Below are positions 7,510 through 13,364 of a stretch of 13,364 nucleotides of DNA, piece after piece (position 1 is the first letter of the stretch; the number at the start of each line of letters is the position of its first letter). A program made the position numbers and the translations under genes. The stretch spans positions 1 through 13,364 of the forward strand of contig CAKQNH010000046.1 of the NCBI GenBank assembly GCA_934255105.1, written 5' to 3'. Under the pieces are notes generated by a model, which had not been told where the DNA came from, searched no databases, and saw nothing but the letters and a program-made list of their open reading frames with translations. The DNA is from an uncultured Pirellulaceae bacterium (GTDB lineage Bacteria; Planctomycetota; Planctomycetia; Pirellulales; Pirellulaceae).

Positions 7510-8097
7510 GTGGCTAAACAGAAACCAAGGACCTATAGTTTGACCACTTCTTCAAACCACACAAACCCCCTGTCTAACTCTCTGTCTAGTTCTTTATCCA
7601 ATTCTCTGTCTAGTTCTTTATCTAATTCTCTGTCCAACACCCTTCCCAGCTCACCGCTGAGTAGCGATTGGCACAAATTTTCACCGATTCGGGTAATACG
7701 CAAAGTGGCACGGGTTGCATCGATAAGTTTATTCATCTACTGGTTGGCACTTTTTGCCGGGACGCATTTGCCGGGCGACAAGGTGCCGTCGGTTGGAGTC
7801 TCCGACAAGATTCTGCACACGTTGGCCTTCGCTGGTTTGTCGTTTCTGCTGGCCTGGACACTACCCAAATGGGGCCAAGGCCTGTCGCACGTCGGCTGGG
7901 CGGCCGGTATTGCCTTCATCTACGCATGTATCGACGAACTAACGCAGATGTTGATCCCATCGCGCAGTTGCGACCTCTGGGATCTGCTCGCAGATAGTGT
8001 GGGAATTGCCTGTGGCATAACCTGCTACCTAATCTTGCGGCGATTGCTGCAGCAGGTCAGTTGGGGCCGCAGCCTCTTGCGTGGATTGTCGCGATAG
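7510..8097 (+). CDS. VanZ-family membrane protein with a repetitive Ser/Leu N-terminus
   Basis: A 195-residue protein. Residues 21-44 are a low-complexity tail of LSNS/LSSS repeats. The VanZ domain follows from about residue 68, with four probable membrane helices and the family landmarks GTHLPG, SDKILHTLAFAGL (the conserved D-K-x-x-H) and DELTQMLIPSRSCDLWDLLADSVG near the C-terminus. VanZ relatives are small inner-membrane proteins; the founding member gives low-level teicoplanin resistance, but for chromosomal homologues such as this the function is unknown. The GTG at 7510 is the only upstream start in frame that keeps the repeat tail; no good Shine-Dalgarno is visible, so a later start inside or after the repeat is possible. 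Its stop lies 4 bp from the stop of the convergent holB. Confidence 0.8.
   Translation: MAKQKPRTYSLTTSSNHTNPLSNSLSSSLSNSLSSSLSNSLSNTLPSSPLSSDWHKFSPIRVIRKVARVASISLFIYWLALFAGTHLPGDKVPSVGVSDKILHTLAFAGLSFLLAWTLPKWGQGLSHVGWAAGIAFIYACIDELTQMLIPSRSCDLWDLLADSVGIACGITCYLILRRLLQQVSWGRSLLRGLSR
7570..7641 (+). repeat. 12-bp in-frame tandem repeat at the VanZ N-terminus
   Basis: Six 12-bp units (starts 7570, 7582, 7594, 7606, 7618, 7630) encode LSNS, LSSS, LSNS, LSSS, LSNS, LSNT. Units 2 and 4 are identical, and units 3 and 5 nearly so, giving a 24-bp higher-order period. Expansion or loss would keep the reading frame. Confidence 0.9.
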
Positions 8098-8101
8098 CAA
8101 G

Positions 8102-9169
8102 TCAATAGCCCCCCAAGCGCGCGATATCCGCAGCCCAGGCTTCCAGCAGCGTCGTCTGATTGGCGTTGCGATCGACTTGTTCCGTTGCTAACAAGCAGCG
8201 ATCCCAGGCCAATGCTGCACCGCGCGGACCAGACTTCCAAACTCCGCGCCCGCGCTGCACTGCCCGCAACAATTCATCGTTGCCAGCAGCTACACGTCTG
8301 TCGCTCGCTTCAGGGCCGAGGCTCAACGCAAGCTCGCGAAAAAAGTTGGCCGCAATGCGAAAAACCAGCTTCAACCGCTCGCGCTTGACCCGCGCATCCT
8401 TGCCCGCCGCATCGACGATGCCAACACAACGCTTAGCCAGCTCGATCATCGGCAATTGCGGTTTGCCTAAGTCTTCGAGCAGTTGGCCACGGAACTCGTC
8501 CAGCTCCGGGTCGAGCAGCAAACGAGCCTCGCTCAGACTTCCGCTGGACTGATTAGCCAAGTGCCATGCGTGCGTCTCCGATTCGGCCAACCCCGTCCGC
8601 AGTAGCAGCGTCTGCAATTGCTCCACCTCCAGTGGCTTGAACAGGATCGCTTGGCAACGCGAACGAATCGTAGGTAGCTGGCGTTGCAGGCTGGTTCCCA
8701 CCAAGATCAACATCGATCCGAGCGGTGGCTCCTCCAGCGTTTTGAGCAGGCAATTAGCCCCTTCGCTATTAAACGTGTCGGCGTCATCGACGATCGCAAT
8801 CTTGCGTCGGCCGGAGTAGGGCCGCAGGCTGATGTCGTGGCACAGCCCCGCCCGCATGCGTTTGTCGCGTTCGCCAATTAACAATTCGATCGGAATATTG
8901 GCCTTGTCCGCAGGCTTGGCTATCGTCAACAGATCCGGATGCGTGCCAGCGTCGACTTGCACGCAGTCCTCACAGTGTCCGCAGGCTTCCAGCGACTGAG
9001 CGGGCGAATTGCGACACAGCAATCCCTTGGCCAATAGAGTTGCAAAGGTGCGTTTGCCAATTCCGTCGGGCCCCACAAACAGAAAGCTCGAAGCCAGACG
9101 TCCGTTTTCTAGCGCCGTTTGGAACCAGCGTTTTTGTTGTTGATGGCCCAACAGAGCATCCCACAGCAT
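8102..9169 (-). CDS. holB: DNA polymerase III delta' subunit, clamp loader
   Basis: An AAA+ protein of the clamp loader that places the beta sliding clamp on DNA. Numbered from the longer in-frame GTG at 9220, the P-loop GPDGIGKRT is at residues 50-58 and Walker B IVDDAD at 143-148. A zinc-module pattern C-x10-C-x2-C-x2-C (C69, C80, C83, C86) lies between them. NCLLKTLEEPP, the sensor-1 segment VGTS and the SRC arginine-finger motif (residues 187-189) follow. The C-terminal half is the helical collar domain. The intact P-loop does not by itself separate delta' from DnaX, but the short length and lack of a tau tail favour delta'. I take the ATG at 9169 because the family begins MLWDALLGHQ and GGGGA lies 9 nt upstream; the extra 17 residues of the longer frame overlap a hairpin (GGCACC/GGTGCC, 9211-9228). 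Confidence 0.88.
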   Translation of the reverse strand: MLWDALLGHQQQKRWFQTALENGRLASSFLFVGPDGIGKRTFATLLAKGLLCRNSPAQSLEACGHCEDCVQVDAGTHPDLLTIAKPADKANIPIELLIGERDKRMRAGLCHDISLRPYSGRRKIAIVDDADTFNSEGANCLLKTLEEPPLGSMLILVGTSLQRQLPTIRSRCQAILFKPLEVEQLQTLLLRTGLAESETHAWHLANQSSGSLSEARLLLDPELDEFRGQLLEDLGKPQLPMIELAKRCVGIVDAAGKDARVKRERLKLVFRIAANFFRELALSLGPEASDRRVAAGNDELLRAVQRGRGVWKSGPRGAALAWDRCLLATEQVDRNANQTTLLEAWAADIARLGGY

Positions 9170-9178
9170 TGGCGATAG

Positions 9179-9183
9179 TCCCC
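9179..9183 (-). promoter_or_regulatory. Shine-Dalgarno site deciding the ATG start of holB
   Basis: On the minus strand GGGGA lies 9 nt before the ATG at 9169. It supports this start over the GTG at 9220. Confidence 0.55.
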
Positions 9184-9290
9184 ACAAAACAGACTTCACA
9201 ACTCCCAGTTGGCACCGCACGAGGTGCCGTCAGATATCGCCTATCGTATCGCAGCCTGTGTCTCTCCACAAACGGCGGGCTGTGATTTCA

Positions 9291-9318
9291 CGTAGCGGAA
9301 CTCGACAAGAGTTTCGGC
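9291..9318 (+). repeat. REP-like GTAG hairpin, inverted copy
   Basis: On the plus strand GTAG is followed by the stem CGGAACTC and GAGTTTCG around GACAA, with one G-U pair. It is the inverted, diverged partner of the copies at 9329 and 9370. Against the copy at 9370 I count 24 of 27 matching bases, and two of the three differences fall at paired stem positions. Confidence 0.85.
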
Positions 9319-9328
9319 AGCCCCCTTG

Positions 9329-9363
9329 GCCGAAAAGTCTTGGCGACTTCCGCTACTAATGGT
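9329..9363 (-). repeat. REP-like GTAG hairpin, first direct copy
   Basis: Near-identical to the copy at 9370-9403 except for one extra A in the poly-A stretch. On the minus strand it reads GTAG, then CGGAAGTC, a GCCAA loop and GACTTTTCG. The extra base bulges the outer stem. Confidence 0.9.
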
Positions 9364-9369
9364 CTTGTA

Positions 9370-9403
9370 GCCGAAAGTCTTGGCGACTTCCGCTACTAAT
9401 GGT
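9370..9403 (-). repeat. REP-like GTAG hairpin, second direct copy
   Basis: On the minus strand GTAG is followed by CGGAAGTC and GACTTTCG around GCCAA, an 8-bp stem with one G-U pair. It lies 16 bp after the stop codon of the SulP gene, so it would be transcribed in that gene's 3' region. With the inverted copy at 9291 it could form a long imperfect stem. Confidence 0.9.
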
Positions 9404-9419
9404 TATAGTTGTCAGGCTG

Positions 9420-11459
9420 CTAACTCGTAGACAGTTCGGCGGCCGGAGTCAGTGTCGGAGTGAATGCATCGAACCTGGCGACCTGAACCGTATCGGCGCA
9501 GAAGGTCAGGCGGTGGTGCGGCTGCAGGTCACTGCGCAAGTAGTCCATTATCACTAATGCCAATTCTTTGACTGCGATGACTTCGATGCGGACTTGCGGA
9601 ATAGGCTCGGTGGGATCCGTCTCCATCTGCCGTCGCCCGGCTCCCAAGCAAGCCGTCGAAGTGTAGCCCGTGGCACCCAAATGCGCCAGTGCACGCTCGA
9701 TTTGCTGTTGGAGCTGGGGGTCGGCCATGATGGTTATCCGCTGCACGGTACAGATCCCTTTGCGCCGAGCAGATTGAGCGTGGGCGGCAAACGGTTCATG
9801 TGCGTCCAGCCCGACGACCGTAAACAGTAAGCCCTGCTGCTCAAAGTCGTTTTCCATCAAATGCAGTTTGTCCATCACGCTATGGTCGACTAGTTCTGTT
9901 TCGGACAAATCCAGTTCGACATTTTTGCGATCCAGCAAACCTTTGCGTTCGATCTGCAGTCGCAGCGGAATCCAATTGCTAAAGACCGCCGATTTGTAAG
10001 CTTGCAACCGCACCGTCTGGCCATCGTCGGAGATGACTTTGACTTCCGGTTTAAACAACGAACGCAAAGGGACTCCGTTGGCGGCGTGAATTACGAACTT
10101 CGTAACGATTCCAATCGCGATGCCCACCAACAGGTCGGTAACCAGCACGGCAACAAGCGTAACTGTGAAGATTACAAACTGCTCGCGTCCAATCCGCAGC
10201 ACGTTCATGAATTCGTTGGGATGTGCCAGGCGAAACCCGGTATAGATCAGCATGGCTGCCAGGGCGGCCATGGGAATGCGGTGCAGCACCATTGGAATGA
10301 GAGCTACGCAGACCAACAGGAACAGACCGTGCCACAGGTTGGCGAAGCGCGTGCGAGCACCGTTATCGATGTTGGCCTTACTGCGCACAATTTCCGAAAT
10401 CATCGGCAGGCCACCAATCAATGAGCAGCACAGGTTGCCCGCTCCCACGGCTACCATGTCGCGGTCCATACTACTCTTGCGCTTCCACGGATCGATGATG
10501 TCCACCGCCTTGGCGCTGAGCAGCGACTCGAGGCTGCCAATGATGAAGAACATAAACACCCATTGCCAGGCTTTGGGTTGTTGCAAGGCGGAGAAGTCTG
10601 GCGCAGTGATCGAATCGAACATTCCAAACACGCGATCGGGCATCGCAACCAGATAGTTTTCGCCCAGTTGATATCGGTGATTTTGCAACACATAGGAGTG
10701 GGCGCGCAACAAATCGAAGCTCATCCCCATGGGGATAGCGACCAGCAGCACGATCAACGGCGACGGCAAGATTTTCAACACAGGAAACTTTTTGCCGACC
10801 CAGGGCCACAAAAACATGATCAAGATACTGGTCAGGCCGATAGCGGCGATGGCAGGATTGGCCTCTGCCACAAAAGTTGGGATGTCCCTCAGCAACTCGA
10901 TAGGCCCGCCAGAGGCGTTGACGCCCAGCGCGACGGGAATTTGCTTGGCGATGATGATGACACCAATCGCGGCCAGCATTCCGTGCACGGCTGAGATAGG
11001 AAAAAATTCACCCAGAATTCCAGCCCGGACGACTCCGAATAAAACCTGCAGAATCGCCGCCACCACTCCCACCGCAAGTGCCGCTTGGTAGGCCCGGGTA
11101 TCGATTTCAGTCCAGCCGCCGACCATGCCATCGCCCCCGAAAGCTTCGATGCACCCGATGGCGATGACGATCAACCCGGCCGCCGGGCCTTTGATCGTCA
11201 GCTCCGAATTGCTGATGAACGTAGTCACGATCGCGCCGATGATAGCCGTGAAAATACCCGCGATGGGCGGATACCCGCTGGCGATCGAGATACCCAAACA
11301 CAGCGGTAGCGCGATCAAGAAGACCAGCAATCCCGAGATAAAGTCGTACTTGAAGTACTTGATGAACCCCGCCAGGTCCCCCTTCGGTTTCTCCTGTTCG
11401 GCCAGAGTGGAATGGGGCATCGCTGTATGGCCGGATGGTAGTGGCGTGGGAGCGTTCAT
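9420..11459 (-). CDS. SulP-family anion (probable bicarbonate) transporter with STAS and fused PII-like domain
   Basis: A 679-residue protein in three parts. Residues 37-460 are the SulP membrane domain (UraA-like fold, 14 helices in the family), with landmarks such as [17 protein letters not shown] near residue 90 and [18 protein letters not shown] and [16 protein letters not shown] at 307-364. Residues 470-560 are a STAS domain ([20 protein letters not shown]). Residues 572-663 resemble a PII fold: QRITIMAD, a helix, [14 protein letters not shown], a short T-loop-like segment, [10 protein letters not shown], a helix, and [12 protein letters not shown]. The canonical B-loop GDGK is absent. 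Transport of bicarbonate with sodium is the inference, from the SulP subtype and the NuoL/M-like neighbours; sulfate remains possible. The ATG at 11459 has no clear Shine-Dalgarno. The NuoM-like gene ends 98 bp upstream on the same strand. Confidence 0.85.
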   Translation of the reverse strand: MNAPTPLPSGHTAMPHSTLAEQEKPKGDLAGFIKYFKYDFISGLLVFLIALPLCLGISIASGYPPIAGIFTAIIGAIVTTFISNSELTIKGPAAGLIVIAIGCIEAFGGDGMVGGWTEIDTRAYQAALAVGVVAAILQVLFGVVRAGILGEFFPISAVHGMLAAIGVIIIAKQIPVALGVNASGGPIELLRDIPTFVAEANPAIAAIGLTSILIMFLWPWVGKKFPVLKILPSPLIVLLVAIPMGMSFDLLRAHSYVLQNHRYQLGENYLVAMPDRVFGMFDSITAPDFSALQQPKAWQWVFMFFIIGSLESLLSAKAVDIIDPWKRKSSMDRDMVAVGAGNLCCSLIGGLPMISEIVRSKANIDNGARTRFANLWHGLFLLVCVALIPMVLHRIPMAALAAMLIYTGFRLAHPNEFMNVLRIGREQFVIFTVTLVAVLVTDLLVGIAIGIVTKFVIHAANGVPLRSLFKPEVKVISDDGQTVRLQAYKSAVFSNWIPLRLQIERKGLLDRKNVELDLSETELVDHSVMDKLHLMENDFEQQGLLFTVVGLDAHEPFAAHAQSARRKGICTVQRITIMADPQLQQQIERALAHLGATGYTSTACLGAGRRQMETDPTEPIPQVRIEVIAVKELALVIMDYLRSDLQPHHRLTFCADTVQVARFDAFTPTLTPAAELSTS

Positions 11460-11557
11460 GGGTGTTGATGACTGGTCGAGGAATGGGATGGATTGGTTTC
11501 GATGTCGAGCGAAGTTAGTGCATGATCGGCTGCGGAATTATCACTGGCCTCAGAGTT

Positions 11558-13012
11558 TCAATCGACGCTGGAGAGTTCATCAACGCCTGAATGTTCATCG
11601 GTCGCCAGCGCTCGCTCGCGTTGCTTGGTGAGTTCTTGGGCTGCATGGTACCGCGAGGTGACTCCCGGCTGAGGGATCAACCCTCCGCCCAAGATTAAGA
11701 CAGAGAGAATCAGTATGGCCACACGCTCCCCCAATCTCACATTCATGGGGATCAGGGTCGGATTGTGGCGCCCAGTGAAAATGCGGAAGTAGGCGAACAG
11801 CACTGCGATCCCATTAAGCGCCGCCACAAACACGACCATCACGCCGCTCTGCGGAAAAACGTGGACCGCACCTTCGATGAGCAGATCCATTCCGATGAAC
11901 CCAATCGTCAATGGAAAGCCGATGGAGGCCAAGCCGGTTAGCAGGAAAAAACCTGAAAACATGGGCATCTGGCGATATAGTCCATGGAAGTCCGCTAGCG
12001 ACACTCGCGAAATCCTGGCCTCCAAACTACGGAGAGTGATGCCGAAACCGGTCAGTGACAGCCCCACGGAAAGCCATAGACATAGCGCGCCGGTCAAACC
12101 GATCGGGGTGACAAGCTCAAGGCCTACCAAAACGAGCGATGATTGGCTGAGAAAAATGTAGCAAAACAGACGCCGCGCCTCGCGCTGTACCAGCGCTAGG
12201 CCGGCCGCGTAGACCGCGGTCGTTAGCGAGAGAATGGCAATGCTCTGCAGCAACTCCGCAGGAGCGATCGGCAGCACCAGTCGCATGACAGCGTAGGCAC
12301 CTACCAGGGGTGTAGTAAATAGGATCGCCGTGCCAAAGCTACCCTTTTCATACAGGTCCGCCAACCACAAGTGAAACGGTAGGATGCCACTCCGCAGCAG
12401 CGCTGCTGCTGCCAGCAGTACACAGGGCACGATCGCGGCGCTGGTCGTGACATCGGTCATGCCCAGCCAAGCATAACCCCCTATCAATAGTCCCACGAAT
12501 AACGACATGTGCCACGTGTAGATCTTGACGCAGCGACCACAACGCTTGAGCTCTATGAACGGGACAATAGTGCCCACTGCCAACAGCCCAACCAGAGTCC
12601 ATGACCCACGACAACTGAAGGTCGCCAGCAGGATGGCCTCGGAGATCAACGCCAGTTTCATTGGGAATTGCGGTGCGTTGGTGCGTAGCGTCGACATGAA
12701 GACGACGGCAAAGATCAAGGCGGTTAAGGGGAACAGAAACGCACTGAATTCGTCGACCACTAAAACATCGAACGCTATGGGGCTGTCCACCGCTGCAAAT
12801 CGCCCCCACAACCACAGGTCGTGCGCCTCGAAGCCTGCCAGCATCAAGTAGTCGACCAAGCCGCCGCAGGTGAGCGCGAGCGCGATGCAGCTAAATAGGA
12901 TTCCACACCGCAGCGCTTGATCGACATGCCGCACAAAGCACAGACACAGTGCGCCCAACAGCGGAACGGCTATGGAGGCTGCCAGCCAAGGAAAATGAAG
13001 TTCAGGCATCAC
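11558..13012 (-). CDS. NuoM-like proton-conducting antiporter subunit (complex I / DabB-related)
   Basis: A 484-residue membrane protein with about 14 helices, of the antiporter-like family of NuoL/M/N and MrpA/D. The TM7 motif is RSGILPFHLW (residues 207-216) and the TM8 motif QREARRLFCYIFLSQSS (276-292), with GLYRQMP and GFPLTIGFIG later in the protein. Complex I members carry lysines at the positions of R207 and R280 and a TM5 glutamate aligned with V146, so the usual charged channel residues are replaced. It should sit in the inner membrane and couple ion movement to a partner, here most likely the NuoL-like protein at 13014 and perhaps the SulP transporter. It starts at GTG 13012, 1 bp after the NuoL-like stop, with GAGG 9 nt upstream; an ATG follows at 13009. 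No other Nuo genes are present, so it is not an ordinary complex I operon. Confidence 0.75.
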   Translation of the reverse strand: MMPELHFPWLAASIAVPLLGALCLCFVRHVDQALRCGILFSCIALALTCGGLVDYLMLAGFEAHDLWLWGRFAAVDSPIAFDVLVVDEFSAFLFPLTALIFAVVFMSTLRTNAPQFPMKLALISEAILLATFSCRGSWTLVGLLAVGTIVPFIELKRCGRCVKIYTWHMSLFVGLLIGGYAWLGMTDVTTSAAIVPCVLLAAAALLRSGILPFHLWLADLYEKGSFGTAILFTTPLVGAYAVMRLVLPIAPAELLQSIAILSLTTAVYAAGLALVQREARRLFCYIFLSQSSLVLVGLELVTPIGLTGALCLWLSVGLSLTGFGITLRSLEARISRVSLADFHGLYRQMPMFSGFFLLTGLASIGFPLTIGFIGMDLLIEGAVHVFPQSGVMVVFVAALNGIAVLFAYFRIFTGRHNPTLIPMNVRLGERVAILILSVLILGGGLIPQPGVTSRYHAAQELTKQRERALATDEHSGVDELSSVD

Positions 13013-13013
13013 T

Positions 13014-13364
13014 TTAAATGGCCTCCCTAGAGACTTCAGGATGCAACTCCACCTGGTCCGACTCGCGCGATGGCTCTTGGCTCATGAGATCCGTCGCTCG
13101 CCTCTCCAACCTGTCGAACCAGCCAAACAAGCCGATAAATGGGCGAACAAAAAACTTATCCAATGCAATGTCCATAAAACCGCGCTCAAAGCCAAAGCGG
13201 TAAAGCCAACTCTGGGCGCTTTCAGGTAGCATCCGCCCCCACACGGAATCTCCCCGGGGCAACCGCGAGCCGAGCGCATTTTCCAGCTCGTTATAATCTC
13301 GCAGCAAGGTCGGAGCTCGCAGCAACTGCATGGTCCTCAAACATGCGTGGCCCACAATATGGAT
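13014..13364 (-). CDS. NuoL-like antiporter subunit, C-terminal 116 residues (5' end outside the window)
   Basis: The frame is open to the right edge of the window, so only the C-terminus is seen. It begins HIVGHACLRTMQLLRAP, which aligns with the TM12 motif H..tHA.fKalLFL of NuoL-type proteins, but the lysine is an arginine (tenth residue from the edge). The rest is short and polar: a LLRDYNELENALGSRLP segment, then an amphipathic stretch ending in WFDRLERRATDLM, like the tails of NuoL-like subunits outside complex I. It would be the membrane partner of the NuoM-like protein 1 bp downstream. A DUF2309 (DabA) gene, expected if this is a Dab-type carbon pump, is not in the window and could lie further right. 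Confidence 0.7.
   Translation of the reverse strand: MHIVGHACLRTMQLLRAPTLLRDYNELENALGSRLPRGDSVWGRMLPESAQSWLYRFGFERGFMDIALDKFFVRPFIGLFGWFDRLERRATDLMSQEPSRESDQVELHPEVSREAI

Noticed and set aside
9420..9745. C-terminal carbonic anhydrase domain on the SulP protein
   Set aside because: SulP-carbonic anhydrase fusions exist, but the zinc-binding Cys/His/Asp motifs are absent and the segment is too short.
10002..10994. Plus-strand open frames of 134-143 residues
   Set aside because: All are antisense to the SulP membrane domain, are rich in Gln/His/Arg as expected from reversed hydrophobic codons, and match nothing known.

Overview
The window looks like chromosomal DNA of a planctomycete, most likely of the Pirellulaceae (Rhodopirellula-like) type. 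This rests on gene content: a DUF1080 secreted protein, an orphan solute-binding lipoprotein, a CBM9-like protein next to tadA, and a SulP transporter beside NuoL/NuoM-like subunits. It also rests on moderately high GC, frequent GTG/TTG starts and intergenic gaps full of short tandem and hairpin repeats. The assignment is inference; no marker gene settles it.

Layout from left to right. A sodium:solute symporter (112-1566, +) converges on an orphan solute-binding lipoprotein (1824-3290, -), with two oppositely oriented heptamer arrays between them. An HD-domain phosphohydrolase (3356-4714, -) lies upstream of the lipoprotein gene. Next is a repeat-rich gap of about 600 bp holding a 32-bp hairpin repeat, a 28-bp hairpin repeat beginning GTAG, and an 8-copy heptamer array. 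A compact minus-strand operon follows (7297 to 5313): DUF1080 secreted protein, tadA (4-bp overlap) and a CBM9-like protein (start codon directly after the tadA stop). A VanZ-family gene (7510-8097, +) is divergent from this operon and converges on holB (8102-9169, -) with 4 bp between the stops. A gap with three REP-like hairpins (9291-9403) separates holB from the last group.

The last group (13364 to 9420, all minus strand) is the most interesting. It reads as the C-terminal end of a NuoL-like subunit, a NuoM-like subunit, and a SulP transporter whose C-terminus carries STAS plus what looks like a fused PII-like domain. I read this as a candidate energised inorganic-carbon (bicarbonate) uptake locus with its own PII-type sensor. 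The transported substrate is not proved by the sequence. Several lysines that carry protons in canonical complex I antiporter subunits are arginines here.

The non-coding DNA has its own logic. Two unrelated hairpin families both start with GTAG, as REP elements acted on by RAYT transposases do, and one shows compensatory stem changes between copies. Tandem repeats inside genes have periods divisible by three (12 and 15 bp), while those outside do not (7, 28 and 32 bp). Two heptamer arrays begin within a few bases of a stop codon.
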